DNA from: Paragordius varius
Taxonomy: Eukaryota; Nematomorpha
Direction of reading: 5' to 3'
Assembly (NCBI GenBank): GCA_964247055.1
Contig: OZ176050.1
Location: 5,704,001 to 5,768,000 of the forward strand
DNA length: 64,000 nt
Shown here: piece by piece, positions 1 to 13,790 of the stretch
How the letters are laid out: every line of letters starts with the position of its first letter
Numbering within the stretch: position 1 is the first letter of the stretch
Notes under the pieces: generated by a model
What the model saw: only the letters and a program-made list of their open reading frames with translations
Told to the model about the DNA's origin: nothing
Database searches by the model: none
Translations under genes and position numbers: made by a program

Positions 1-1016
1 AAATGTTTGGAAAAGCTTTTGGTTTGCTTTTTTAATAAAAATTATTATTTTCATAAATATTTTACCTAGTGAATACTAAAATGCATAGTTATAACTGTAA
101 ATTTATTACATGGCTATAAAAGATCAAAAATACCTTAAACTTTGTTTTTATCTTTAAATTTTCGAAATTATCAGCCTGGTAATGAAAATAAATTAATATT
201 GATGAGAGGTAATTTTTAAAAAACAAAAAACTTAAAAATGGCTGTTTTGAGTGACATAAAAGCAATAAAAAATGTTTTAATCAAAAAAAACTTTCTTGTG
301 TTATCTTTTTTGGACATTCATCTCCATCTAAACAAAGTTTGAGCTATTTTCATCCATTAGTTTTAAAAATATAATAATTAAAAATATGCTCTCGTATCGC
401 GCGTTTGTCGCTCTTTGTGTCCAATATTAACTGTCGATGTAATACATATTAGTATGCATTTTATAGAATTTTTATTACTCTTTCGAATGATATATTACAA
501 ATGGGCATTACTTGTATATTTTCAAAGAAAAATATTTTTTAGTAAAATTTTGATAAAGAGGGCGCATAATCAAAAAAATTAAATTATACAAAATTCTTCC
601 AACGAGTTATAATTTTTATTTCAGATTTACTGTAAAAATGATATCAAATATCAAAAAATGCAAAAAACTCGAGTGGCAGAAAAATTTGTTGTCTAGTGTT
701 ATTAGTATAAAATATCGATAATATTCTGTTTATTTTTTTTGTGGAAACCAAACACATATTTCATCAATATCCATAAGTGTATTTTAGAAATTTGGGTTTC
801 TCCACAATATAACCTTTGAAATACATAAGCAGTTACTGTTTGAGCAACTAAGTACGTTTTTCATTAATTATGCCAAATACCATGCACAGAAAAACGAAAA
901 TATTTTCTGTATATTGCCATCAATAATTAATAAACTCACTAGCAATGTATATTTACTCATACTGTAATTTAAAAAATGTTTATCCACACAAACCATTTCA
1001 ATTTTTCATTCTATAG
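1..1016. other. AT-rich non-coding stretch, probably collagen intron
   Basis: No Gly-X-Y coding or other recognisable exon is seen on either strand. It ends in a splice acceptor (ctatag at 1011-1016) directly before the first collagen exon, so it is most simply the 3' part of an upstream intron of that gene. Confidence 0.6.
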
Positions 1017-4000
1017 GGATTTCCTGGGTCCCCCGGGAAAAGAGGAAAAGAAGGTATTCCTGGATATGATGGTCGAGATGGCAAACCGGGTCCTGATGGC
1101 CCCCCTGGGAAACCAGGCCTTCCCGGACAACCTGGATTTAAAGTTTGTTTGCCCTAGTTTAAATATGATTATAATTCATACTGTTTTGCAACATAAAAAT
1201 TTTACAACATCATGCTAAACAATTTAGATCAGTAAAACTTAAACCGTGGCCCTAATAGTGATTTTTTATGGCCCCGTATTATTTATGAAAATTTGGGGTG
1301 TATTTGTTTTGTGTATAAATATCAGCAGTGTCAATAGCTATGAAATTTTTATTTTATATGGTGAATGGCCCTTGATACAAGATATATATTGTTGCAACCC
1401 TTTAATAAATTTTGGTGGAAACCACTGATTTAGATTATTACATTACATTCATTCTCTGCATTTTCTTTAAAACGTTGGATTTAGAAACGGTTAGTTATAT
1501 TTTTTAAACTATTATATATTAGGGTGCACAAGGTGAGCCTGGAAAAGACGGAGTTCCAGGTAACAGGGGTACCCCAGGAAAAAATGGGTCACCTGGGAAA
1601 TCTGGTGTGCCTGGGAAGAAAGGACTCGATGGGGAAACTGGAATCAATGTAAGTTGTCTATATTTGATTCTTTGAAATTAAAATGTGGATTTTACAATTT
1701 TAATAAAATTTAGATTTATAATAATATTTATAATTATTATTTTAATATACCCAATTTGCTATATTTATGGGATATATATATTCAACCTAATAAATGATTA
1801 CTATAGTAAAAACCGTTAGGTATAGGTAATGATTCAATGTAATTTACCAAATGTGATTTAAATAAAATACAGAGCAATCCTTATTAATTGTTTCATTATA
1901 GGGACCACCAGGAAAACCTGGAATTGCCATTGATGGCTTCCCAGGAGAAGCAGGTGTAGATGGCAATCCTGGATTAGACGGTAAACCTGGGAGAGATGGG
2001 AAAAGAGGCAATCCTGGCCTACCAGGTACCATTTTTTCTACTGTTCTTAGAGAACTGTAATATTGAGCAGTTTATTATCAACATCAGACATATAGCTTTT
2101 TATTTGTTTGAGTATACCATTGTGCGTTTAAATACCATTTACAATTCAAATTCACCCTCGAACAGTTCGAATTCACCCTAAAAATAAATGAAATTTCGGT
2201 CTAATATAACTCATCATTATAATTAAATATATTTTTATAGCAAAGTTTATTATTTTTTCAGTTTTATTTTGATTACATACAAAGTTTCTCTTTTAAAAAA
2301 TATAAAAAAATATAGGTAATTTTTAATCTCAAAAAACACATAATTTATTTTAGGGTGAACTTGAATTGTTTAAGGGTGAATTTGAACTGTAAATGGTATT
2401 ATATATGAAAATATGCAACAGGTCTGGTGGGTCAAGGCGGACGTGATGGTTTACAGGGCAAGCCAGGCCGTAACGGACAAGATGGAAAACCTGGTCGAGA
2501 CGGATTTCCAGGCATCCCTGGGGTCAATGTGACAGATCCCGGACCCAGAGGTCGTCCAGGAACTCCTGGTAAAGATGGGAAACGCGGTAAAGATGGCCCG
2601 CAAGGTAAGGTTGGAAAACCTGGGAAGGAAGGCCCACCGGGAAAAGATGGGCCACCCGGGGTAGATGGAACACCGGTATATATTAATTTACGTATAAATA
2701 TATAATCTGAAAAAATAATTTTTGAAAATAGGAATACACGTGTCTATCCTTGATTCATTAATATTACACATTGAAAACTATACTAAAAATATAAAAAGTA
2801 AAGGACAAACGTTTTTTTATCAAGAGACCCATATTTTATGCATTAATTTATTTTATATTACCTATCATTTTGGGTAAGGGTTAGCTTAAATTAGATTTAA
2901 ACTTTTAATATCACGATTGTAATTATGTAGAATATATAGAAAAAATCAAGGATAAAAATGGTCGGTCCTCTTTATAATTTTTTTTTGCCTTTTATGTTTG
3001 GTTTAACATTTTTACTATAAAATATAAAAATTATTTGTAATTATGCTTTTAGTATTATTTATTGACTGTTTTTTATTTTTATAACTTCGTTAATAATATA
3101 TTTTATAAAAATTTTAGGGAATCAAGGGTAACAAAGGAGCTATTGGATTACCGGGAAACAATGGTGGAGTCGGACCCGCTGGGCCACCTGGACCTAAAGG
3201 AATTATTGGAGAGCCTGGCTTGAAAGGTGAACCGGGAAAAGATGGATCTGTCGGACGTGATGGGAACCCGGGAGATTATGGGGCACCCGGGGAAGAAGTA
3301 AGTTGTTTTTGAAAGATTTATATACAAACGATATTATGCAGCTAATATTATTTTAAATTTGAATTGTAAGTTTTTATTGATTTAACAACCACCCTAATAT
3401 CAATCTCATAAACACCGCCCTATGTATATTTAAATCTAATTTATATTTAAATCTTAGGGAGATGACGGGTCTGACGGAAATCCCGGACCTATAGGGAAAA
3501 AGGGTGAGACAGGTTTTCCCGGTAAAAATGGACCCAAAGGCCTTCCAGGAAAACCTGGTAATGATGGGAAACCTGGTTTGGATGGGGTTCCTGGCAAAAA
3601 TCCCAAATGTGATTGCATGAAAAGCGATACGCAGTTTGGGGATGGTCGCCTAACATACACCAGACATGGACGCGCTAATTGTCCCATAGGTGGCGGAGCT
3701 ACTGAAATTTATCATGGTAATTAACTTATTAGTCCACCATTTTTTATTAACATTATAAATTGCCCTCCTTATTATCAAGTGAAAAACTTTAAATGGGTAA
3801 AATTTTAGCATAAATATCTAACTTATAAATACTAAAACAGTTTATTTAGTTTATGGTCAACTTGAACAGGTTAACGCTAAATGGTACGCGTAATATATTT
3901 TTTAATATATTATTTGGTGAGTTTTGTTTTTTCGTTAAAAAATAAAAAACGATTTTTGTCTCTCAATTTAAATAATATTTTAGATAAAATATATTGAAAT

Positions 4001-4907
4001 GTTGTAGGTCTTATATATTTGCATTAAATGTATAAAAATGTTAAAGGTTTAACAATTTTGCTAATTTATAATAAAGCAGGTTTCCTATATCAAAAGAGTC
4101 AAATAATGAAAAATTTACACTGTAAATCTTTATTGTTTTGATTACATTTATTTTATATACGATGCTTGTTCCGATTTAGGTTACATGGCATCTGGTCATT
4201 TCTTGTATACGGGCAGCGGAGGGGATCACCTCTGTTTGCCGAGTGAAGCCACTTTTTCCAAATTTACCGAGAAGTTTGATTCCAAAGCCAAAATATTTGC
4301 AGTTGTTTTCCAAGCTGGTGGAAGTAAAACTGGCAAAAATTTGACCCCTTTTTGGCACAGTTTAGCTCCAAACAGTACACTTTTCTGCAGTGTATGTCAA
4401 GTCCCACGTAATGCCCTTATTATGATGCCAGGAGATCCACATTGTCCTCAAGGATGGCATAAAGAATATTCTGGTAATTTGTTTTCAAGATGTAAAAATA
4501 CCACATGAAATTTTAGCACCATTCACTGAAAACGTAAAAGGGCATCGATGTTTAATTGATATTTTTACCAAAAATTGATACTTATATATATATAACTGTA
4601 GTTGGCCTTTCTTGGGGCTAGGGTCAGAAGTTAAAACACAGATTAAGAAAATTAATGACCGTTTTAAAACGAAAAAACCAATAATTATTTCACAATTATT
4701 ATGTATACAGGGTACTTAATGGCATCTTCCACACACAAATCTCGCACATCTTTTGTATGTGTGGACGAAGACCCCGAAGGTCAAATCATTCGACCAGATG
4801 AATTGGGCGGATCCGAACTTTATGTGGTTGAGGTGGAATGTGGTGTTTTGCCTTGTTCCAAATATCCCAATGGCTATGAAATGCCTTGTGCCGTGTGTAC
4901 ACGTTAA
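1017..4907 (+). CDS. Short-chain collagen with C4-like C-terminal domain (5' end outside window)
   Basis: Secreted extracellular-matrix protein. Eight exons: 1017-1142, 1523-1648, 1902-2025, 2422-2675, 3118-3297, 3458-3716, 4180-4473, 4711-4907; 519 residues lie in the window and the N-terminus is missing. The first five exons and half of the sixth are Gly-X-Y repeats. Two exons are exactly 14 triplets and one is 20, each opening with a whole Gly codon. The helix has short interruptions, including one with a possible N-glycosylation site (NVTD). The C-terminal part begins near NPKCDCMK, carries TRHGRANCP, and has 12 cysteines ending PCAVCTR. This matches the domain of sponge, cnidarian and lophotrochozoan 'short-chain collagen C4-like' proteins, not the collagen IV NC1 domain. 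Intron phases agree at every join. The gene converges on TMEM129, with the two stops 426 bp apart. Confidence 0.92.
2131..2400. mobile_element. MITE-like element with ~60-bp terminal inverted repeats
   Basis: A 270-bp insertion in the collagen intron 2026-2421. It starts AATACCATTTACA and ends with the near-complement TGTAAATGGTATT. Each roughly 60-bp arm holds two copies of a TTCAAATTCACCCT-like box. No coding capacity. The flanks are TTTA and ATATA, so a TA duplication is possible but not certain. Confidence 0.6.
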
Positions 4908-5333
4908 CTCATCACATTGTTATAATATCATGATCAATTATTTTGGCAACTAATGCCCATTTTTTATAAACTAAGGAGAGTTTATAAAAAATGCAAAATG
5001 GTGAGTTAGTGTTATTTTAATATGCGTAATATACATAACATTATATATATTCATTCAAATATTACCCTCCCCAATAATAATCAAAATCAATTTATTTATT
5101 CATTTTTTCCATATAAATATCACAAAATATTAAAATTTCTTAATAAATATACATAAATTTTATTGAAAATGATTAAAATGCATTAGTTTTTTTACCCATT
5201 TAATCAATTTTCCACTTAAAACGATTAAATAAAAACCGAGTTGAGAACATTTAATCAATCATCAAAGTGTATATAATGCATTGATCCCCCAAAGTATACA
5301 TAATATTTATATGATAATATTGTTCCCTTGTAA
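4908..5333. other. Intergenic gap between convergent genes
   Basis: AT-rich sequence between the collagen stop and the TMEM129 stop on the opposite strand. It must hold both 3' ends. No further exon, RNA gene or repeat recognised. Confidence 0.5.
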
Positions 5334-8300
5334 TTATGATTGTGAGAGTGGTAATACATCAAGAAGACAGAATAAAGATCGACACAAAGGACAAGGAGCC
5401 TTTTGCAATAACCAGGTTTCGGGACTTTTTTGATCTTGTCGACTAGCAAACCATTTAGCCATACATGACATACACCACATTGGTCTACAAAAGCACATCT
5501 TACAACTCGGTGTTGTTGTTATACTAATAAGAGTGTAAAAATTATATTATAAAATTTTTTATCCTATGAATTCTATTGAAAGTAATAATGATCAAAACTT
5601 TTATTTGAATTTTCGTTAAACGACTAAAGAATTTTTTTGCCATTATTAAGGCAATCTAAAAAGTTTATACCGCTATTTATTTAAAACGTCCATACAAATT
5701 ATGTCTTTCCAATTAAATAAGTAATATGTGTTCCGTTACCATTTAAAATAATTTTAATGCAAAATTTTAATTGTTTAATTCGGTATTTCCCAAAAGGAGC
5801 ACGTCCTTTTTTTGGATGTGTAGATTTTTACAATTTCGACATGCTATTAAATCCATATTTGAAGGGCTCGATAAAAAAACTTATTGATGAGTGAGGCCTA
5901 AAAGTTGAGAACCTTTACTTATAATATAGTTTTCAGATTACAGGCAAATAAAAACCCAATTTTTATAATATATATACGCATTATATAAATACTGATGAAA
6001 ATCTTGAGCATTAGATGGTTCCGTTCCCGCTATTTGATTTTCCACATTTACATCATCATTGTTGGCTGGCGGGACCGTAGGAGGATTATTAAAAATTGCA
6101 TTGGGTGATACATTGGATGCAGAATGACAGCTTTTATACAGTTTGCATTGTGGTGGTTTAACTAAACACCCCAAGCAATTATCCAATTCCTTGTATGCAT
6201 AAAAAAAGCAAAAATAATAAAAATTTGACTCTATTTTTATAATAAATAAATTAAATATATATTCATTAGAATATGGGTGTTTTAATATAATTTTAATTGC
6301 AAAGCATATTGGTCATATATAAAATAGATTGGGTTTAAGTAAATTTTAATAACTTTTCAAAAATAACCAAATAAAAACATAAGTGGCTTTGCATGAATTG
6401 ATAAAAATAACCGAATTAATGTATTATCTGAACCCATAAGATACAAAAACAGTAAACGGAATGTGATATCTACGCCTCCTAATATGCTGTAATTATTAAT
6501 TTGCCAACAGTTTATATTTAAATACGATTTAAATTATGTGTAATATAATTGAGGTTTTTTCAAAATGAATGCGGTAAAAATAAACGTTTTAGAAAGCTTA
6601 AAAACAATAAGGCCATCACATGATTCTTTAAAATTTTGAATTCCTCTATAAACGATGAGGGCATTACGGTAAAAAATATATGACAATGTTCAATACCCTT
6701 ATGATCAAAAAACTGGCTATGCAAAATCGGTATTTTGACATAAGACTATGGTGTAAAAACAATTGTATCTTTGAATTAGAAAAGAAATAATAAAATTAAA
6801 AATAGGATGCAAAAATTTAACTAAATTTTTACTCTGAGAATAAATTGTTATTGAAAAGCAAATAAAGCGATTACTGTCGTGCATTGTCAAAAATGGTAAA
6901 ATAATAACCAAATAATAACCAAATAATGGAGCAATCACAACATGCAAAACGGATCAATCAAACTTGCAATAGTGAAAAAAGTTAACATATTCAAAACCCA
7001 TGAAATTTTTTACACTTTCATATCATAGTAATTACCAGAAATCAAAATGCTTATTTATATTTTTATCCGAAATATGTTGTGTTGTGTTCTCGAATCAGTA
7101 ACTCACCCAGTAATCATGAATGGTAAAAACATAAACCATAAAGATATCCAATAACAATAATTTCAATAAATGAATTTTTATACTACTATTTTAATATTAG
7201 ATAAAATATGATTATTTTGATCAAAAAAAGACCAAATATTTTGGATTCGGAGCATAAACCTTATATATATAATATAGTTATATATAAACAACTCTATTGG
7301 CAAAATGTGGGGGTAGATCCGCTCAAATAAAAAAAGTTAATAAAATTAAATAATTAAAGTTCTGTATATGCCTAATATTTCTTGCTATTCTTGCCGACAT
7401 TCACCCTTCTATATTATTTGGAACTTAAACGGCCCAATGACGAAATCTAACCATCGATAGGTGTGCAAAATGAAGAAGTGAAAATACTAAATGCAATCTT
7501 TTCACGCATAATCCAACATTTACCTTTTTAATCAACATTAGCCCCTATCTATCCCCAAATATTCAACCATTCAATGAGGCTATAAGAATATGGTTTACTT
7601 TGAGACCATACTTAGGTATCCAATGATTCAAATGGGCTAAAACATATTTTATCATGCGCATCTAATCATACAAATAAATTCGTGAAACTTGAAAAAATGA
7701 ATAAGAAAATTGCTAGAGGTGAATAATATGTTATTTATAGTGTCTTTCTATATGGATCAATACTGCAAAATTCTTAGTTTTAAACATGTTTGAAAAGTTA
7801 TAAATACCGTATTGTCGGAAACGAGATATGGCGGGTTTTCTTTTGTCACACTTTCAAACACTTCTACAAATTGATCTTCCAATGATTTCTTAATGTGAAT
7901 CGAACCAATAATATTAATGGGTTTTTTAAGACATTCTTTTATAACATTGTAATCATACGAGCTTGCTCTATTTCATACATGAAAGAGTTGATCAAAATTA
8001 AATTTAAAACAAAAAATTTAAAGTTATGTTTTTACTGATAATGTGATCAAATTATCAAAAATTTATTTTTCTTTAAAAATAATTATGAATCTGCGATTCA
8101 AATCGTGTTTATGAAATTGGGTCTGACTGGTTACACTTGCATTTATGAATGCAAAAAATCCTAGCATTCAAGGATCTTTCATAATATTTTATGAAAATAA
8201 TAATTTAATAATTTTTGAAATTAGCCTTTAATTAATTAAGCTTTACCATTAGGGTAAATAAACTTGATATTTGTAAAAATTCTAAAATTTAATATTCTTT

Positions 8301-9062
8301 ATAATTGAATACAATATACCGTATAATAAGTGGTTTCATATCTGGTTTATATTGAGATGTTAATGATATATCAAGTATCTGAACTCCATAATTACTTATA
8401 TGAGAAAGAGGATGATCTTTGGCTTTGACTAAATTTGGGATCACATCACTTTTATGCATGACACAAAGATAAAATTTATCCACGACTATAACCCATGAAT
8501 CAGTTATGTAAAATCGCTGATTCGCAAATTGTGAATAAAACTTATCGAATACTAAGAATTCTTCGTTTAATGAATTAACTATATCTTTCCATGTGTATTG
8601 ATTTTGATCATCGACCGTATAAGATAGAGTATACGTTTTTAAATAATCAATTATAATGTGATTTTCCCAATTTAATTGATAGGAATACCAGATATATATG
8701 ATAACACCAATCGGCAATAAAAGGGATGTGCATAATATTTTGTTATAATAATTATTGATTAAATATTCTAATAATGTAAACTTTACATTATTAAAAATCA
8801 TATCTTGTGGCTGGATCCAATTATTAAGCCCGTATATAAATGCTAAATATAATTTAAAAACCATACCTGTAGGAAGAAAGGAATAAAAAAGATATAATGC
8901 ATTTATGCGTTGAATGTGATGATAAACAAAATTACATCGTTCACTAACAATGAAAATTGAAAGGATATTATCGATAACAATTCCAGAAGTAATAAATTCT
9001 TTGGGTGGGAATGTAATTAAAAATAAAAAAATTGTCCAAATTACAGCGTACAAAAATAGCAT
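5334..9062 (-). CDS. TMEM129: TMEM129, ER-membrane RING-type E3 ubiquitin ligase
   Basis: Four exons on the minus strand: 9062-8320, 7961-7808, 6189-5993, 5523-5334; 428 codons including the stop, 427 aa (human about 362). TMEM129 is an ER-membrane ligase of ER-associated degradation. Exon 1 (residues 1-247) has hydrophobic membrane segments, the signature FPPKEFITSGIVIDN (human FTPNEF-AAGLTVQN), and NSLNEEF...DKF...ITDSWVI. Exon 2 carries DYNVIKECLKKP, aligned residue for residue with human EYGELCEKLRAP. Exon 3 opens ELDNCLGCLVKP and then has an Asn/Pro-rich insert absent from the human protein. Exon 4 holds the atypical C-terminal RING: CKMCFCRPMWCMSCMAKW, then PCPLCR near the end. All joins are GT-AG and in phase. 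The start is the first Met of the hydrophobic N-terminus. Confidence 0.92.
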
Positions 9063-9469
9063 GTGCTTTTAACCATACTCGTTGTGAACAGATGTATTGT
9101 GCATGTTAAATTTTTAATTTTCTGGATACCTGGACTGCCCGTAAATCGGTGCACAAAATAATCATCCTTAAGAATATATATATATATCGTGTATTTTATA
9201 TGTACTTTGTTTTTGGCCCTTTCAATTAATTTAGAAAAGATTTATTGTGGTGACGGATACACACAAAATGACAACATTTTCGCACATTTTCTAATATATT
9301 TTGGTAGCTAAATGCTGCAAAAATAATGAAATTTTTTAAAAACTACATATAAAAAGAAAAAAATATTTTATGAAGCTTTAAATTTTAGATGTAGGATCCG
9401 AAAGCCCCATTTTTTTACCCTTCAAAAATAAACTAGTATCAAAATCAGGGGATAAATAAAGATTCGCGA
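9063..9469. other. Upstream region of TMEM129, no gene seen
   Basis: AT-rich sequence 5' of TMEM129 on the minus strand. It presumably contains the promoter, but no defined motif is supportable. It includes a short AT microsatellite near 9174-9188. Confidence 0.4.
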
Positions 9470-10045
9470 TTAACACTTGGATTCAACACATTCATTTTAG
9501 TCATCCGATTTAAAATTGGGGTAGTTGGATACCCCAGGCTTGTTTAAAATTAAATACTTTAAAAAATATTGAAGGAATCGAAACCATGGCAAAATTTTGC
9601 ATTTAAACATTAATAAACGGGAATATGAAAAAATATTTCGTAAATACTTGATATTACTTATTTAAAGCTAAAACCGAAAGGCAAAAATTTAGTCAACATT
9701 ACATGTGTGCAATGGTAAAATTGAAAAATAATACACAATAAACCGCTTTCTCTATTTTTCTTAATGTTAGATGTAATTTACATAAAAAATTAGCTTTTAT
9801 TTTACCCTTAAAATAAAGTAGATATTTTGCAAAAAATTTGTAAAATAAAAATATCGTCGAAGTAGTTTGACATGGAACTTTTTTTCAAGGCAAAATTTTA
9901 TTTAGATAGTTTGGCATATTTATATAATATTTATTAGGATAGAAACATAAATTTAAATTAAGACCGTTTTCTTCGGTAGTTTTTAAAAAATCCTAACTTA
10001 AATTTTTCGGGTATTTAGATACTCCAATTTGAATCGAAGTGTTAA
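9470..10045 (-). mobile_element. TTAA-flanked MITE (family B), full copy
   Basis: 576 bp including a TTAA at each end. The outer ends are TTAACACTTGGAT and ATCGAAGTGTTAA. Just inside each end is a GATTCAAATTGGGGTA box closed by TACCCC, forming a subterminal palindrome. The ends match six other loci in this window. There is no transposase. TTAA flanks with short inverted repeats suggest a non-autonomous piggyBac-type element. Confidence 0.75.
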
Positions 10046-13000
10046 TATATGCAGATTATGGCATGAAAAAAATTATTAAATGGATTACTTTGTTTATTAG
10101 TTTTTGAAAAAATTTGTTGAAAGCATAGTTCATATTTTTTGAAATATGGTGGAGACTGTATAAAAAGGCCTTAAGTTTATAATTACATAATGCTGAAGAT
10201 TTGTATCATCTCAGAACTCTATTAAAAATTTTCACTTTTATATTTTTGTTAAATATTAATTGTTTTTTTTTACAAAAATTTCACTGAAATTTAAAAGCAA
10301 ACAAACCATTAAATTATAATGCGATAGAAATGCTCAACATTCTTGAACCATATAGAATAATAATTTTACATATCTTAGAGCATTGTAATACCTTTTATTC
10401 TTCTAAAAGAAGTACGATTCAACAAAATTATGCTAAAAAATAAATTTTTCAACATAGGCATTTTTCCAAAAATATTTTTTTGATGCCATAATCATGTATA
10501 TAACAGTGTACACAAAAAAATATCATGATGAAATAAATATATTCCGATAGATATGTATGAATCAGGAATCTCATGGTGCTTTTGGTTTTGGGGCTTACGA
10601 GTGATATAAGAAAGTTATTAACGCTTTTGTACTAAGTCGTCCGTATCAAATGGTAAAATTTACGCATATAGATTCTAATTAATTGAAAACTATATGTTTC
10701 ATTGCAAAAAATATCATTAAAATATATCATAATTACTTAATAAAAGCAAAACAATATTATTATATTTTAATTTTTAAATATGGTATCCGAAAGCCCCAAT
10801 TATTTCTGCTCTTCGTTCTTTTAAAATATATGCAAAGATGCCGGAATTTTCCAATAAAATTCCATATGCTAATTTTGACATAAAAAAAATATTTTTTTAA
10901 AAATGCATACATTTAGAAAAATTTAATTTTTAGAAAAATTTTGTTAACACGAACTTCATCCTTTTTTAGGCATGAAAAAAACTATATAAAAATGCTTTTG
11001 TTGTTGTTGCAGCCAAAGGATCGATTTCTTAAGTGTAATTACGCCATATTGTCCGGTTAAGTGTGATGGCTATCAACTGTTGCATTGATAGTTTGGTTTA
11101 TTTAGTTAAATTATCGATCTTGCGCTTTTTGCACCTGCCACGTTTTCTTAAACCTTCAACTTTGCCCGATATAAGCTATTACTCCAAGTTTTTTGCTCTA
11201 GTGATGTGGTCTAAGTAAGATACTTTCATTTAAAAGCATAAATCATATAAGGATATTTCGGTTTAATTTTATCCAGGGTGTCTGTGTTTTTATTTTTACT
11301 TTCCACTTTATCTGTAGAAATTTTCTCCGGCCCCACATTTCGAAGGCATTGATATATCTTACATCAACTTTCTTATTATCAAAAGCTTGGGAAGATCATA
11401 GATTTGATTAGTCTGATCTTGGTTTTGAGTTTGATATCGTGGGATAACCATAGTTTATTGTATTTTATTATATTAGCTTTACCGATTGCTATTCTTTTTT
11501 GATGTCTGAGGTTCTATTGTTAGAAATGTTAATTAGACTACCAAGATAAATGAATTGTGGTACTACAGTGATTTGGGTCCCCATAAATGGTAAGGTATTG
11601 TATTGATTGTGTTTGTGAGTATATGTCCATGTTTGTTTTATTCTAATTGAGAGTTAGACCGAATTTTTGACATTCGGTGGTAAATTGTGTTAGTAGTAAA
11701 GTGAGGTTGTCTACGGAGTTGGATAGTAAAATTGTGTCGTCAGCGTAATGTAGAGATGAAATTCGATGGCCGGCAACTTTTATTTCATACGATTTGTCGA
11801 TGTTGCGTGTGATATGCAGATGTTGAAGAGAATCGGTTAAAGGACACAACTTTGTCGAAATCCTTTGTTCATTGGTAGCCATTTGCTTGTGCCGTGAGGA
11901 GTCGATATACTTAAACTTGAATTTGAGTATAAGGATTTAATTATTTTAACTAGATGCTCGAATATTCTGATTTGGGGTGCTTTCCAGAGCATGTCGGGCC
12001 TTATGCTATCAAAGGCTTTTGCAAAGTCGATGATGCATATGTGAGTTTCTTTTTGAAAATCAATTTGTTTTTCAAGAATCCTACGTATATTGAAAATCAT
12101 GTCTCTATTTAGATAGATTTAATAACTTTTTTTCTATATAATATGATAATGCTGAACATTTTATCACCCCAGAATTTTGATTAAATTTATGTCAAATATA
12201 AATTGTGTTCTCAAATAAAAATTTGAAAGTAAACGAACCTTTAAAGTATAATTTTATAGCGATGGTCAGCATCATTAAATTATATAGTAAAGATGTTTAT
12301 AATATCAATAAGCATTTTTATTTCGTTTTCATCATGACTAAAAATGATGAAGTACGCTTCAACAATTTATTGCTAAAAATTAAATTTTTTCAAAAGAATG
12401 CATTTTGTAAAAAATATTTTTTGTGATGTCAAATTTAGCGATATTCAAAAATTTTATTGCGAATTCCGGCATCTTTGCATTTATTTTAAAAGAACTAGCC
12501 GTTTTAGAAGAGCATTTTTATTTGGGGCTTTCGGACCCTATATTTAAAAATTAAAATATTATAAAAATATTTGCTTTTCTAAGTAGTTTATGATATATTT
12601 TAGTGATATTTTTTGGAATGAGGAATTTACACTTCATCAAAAAAATTTATTACAAAAAATATGCGCAAATTTTGCATTTTCTGATATGGAGCACTTAGCA
12701 CAAAAGTGTAAATAACTTTCTTATATCACTCGAAAGTTCCAAAACCACCATCATAATCCAGATACATTCTTCTAGCAGAATATATTTATTTCATCAAGAT
12801 ATTTTTTCATGAACTCCGATTTCGTACACTTTTTAAAAAATATGATGAAAACATGGCATTTTGCGTTTGTTTTGAGAGAATGTGCCCATTTTGGACTGGG
12901 CCCCACATTTAAAATTTAAAATTTTTTAATATTGTTCTGCATTTTATATGTGGTTTGTGATATATTTTAGTTATATTTGAGGAATTTTATTTAACAAAAT

Positions 13001-13790
13001 GTGTTCAAATTTTGCGAGTTTTTGATAGGGAGCAGTTATTACAAAAGTGTAAATAACTTTCTTAAATTACTTGTAACAGACAAATCCAAAGCCATGATAA
13101 TTCTGATACATTTTCCTATCAGAATACATATATTTCATCAGGGTATTTGAACACAATTTTGAACGCGATTTATTCGTTTTCAAATTTACGTTAAATATAT
13201 TTTTTTTATAAAAATTCACCAAAATCAAGCAAGCGAACCGTTAAGTTTTGAAGTGATAGAAATGTTCAGCGTCATTGCATCATATAGAAAAAGTGTTTTT
13301 TTCTTATAGCCATTTTCCGTTATTTTACTTCAAATTAGCATGAAGTTCGCTTAACAAAATTTCCTAATGGTTAAATTGTTATTGAACAAAGCATATTTTT
13401 TTCAAACATATTTTTTTGATGCCACTTTTAGCATATATTCTTATGGTGCAAACTGGTCAATTTTGCGTTTGTTCAAAGAAACTCTGCTCATTTTACTGGG
13501 TTCCAAAAAATCTTTTGAATAGGCGACACAAAAAAGGTCACCATAAATATTGTTTTAATTTTTGTATATAATTTATTATATATTTAAATGACATTTTTGG
13601 ATCAAAGCATTTCACTTTCAGCAAAAAAATAAACAAAATATGTACAAATTATGTCAATATAATTACCACAAAAGTGGTATTTTTAATTTTGTAAGGCCCA
13701 GAACCAAAAGTACGCGAATATATATTTTTTTTAAATATATATTTCAACAGGATATATTTTGTGTGCACTCTGTAATATTAGATAAATTAC
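10046..13790. repeat. Family A foldback repeats, interrupted by a LINE fragment
   Basis: Between about 10516-10995 and 12130-12812 lie inverted arms of one repeat. The left arm has ATGGTGCTTTTGG, TTACGAGTGATATAAGAAAG and CCGAAAGCCCCA; the right arm has their reverse complements. The LINE remnant sits between them. From about 12840 to 13790 further diverged single-arm copies follow, sharing motifs such as ACAAAAGTGTAAATAAC and CATTTTCCTATCAG. 10046-10500 holds weaker, degenerate pieces. No gene seen apart from the LINE fragment. Confidence 0.6.
10998..12112 (-). mobile_element. Decayed LINE (non-LTR retrotransposon) reverse-transcriptase fragment
   Basis: Minus-strand translation shows reverse-transcriptase blocks in order: CIIDFAKAFDSI, then GFRQSCVL followed by PILFN with an in-frame stop between, then HYADDTILLSNS in another frame, so at least one stop and one frameshift. 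Further 3', pieces resembling KTKIRLIKSM and a degenerate FEMWxxRR-like motif match the C-terminal part of non-LTR elements. The 5' half (endonuclease) is missing. It interrupts a family A palindrome, so it is probably the younger insertion, though long dead. Confidence 0.8.

Noticed and set aside
976-1218. 80-codon frame over the first collagen exon
   Set aside because: It is out of frame with the perfect Gly-X-Y reading and crosses the splice sites.
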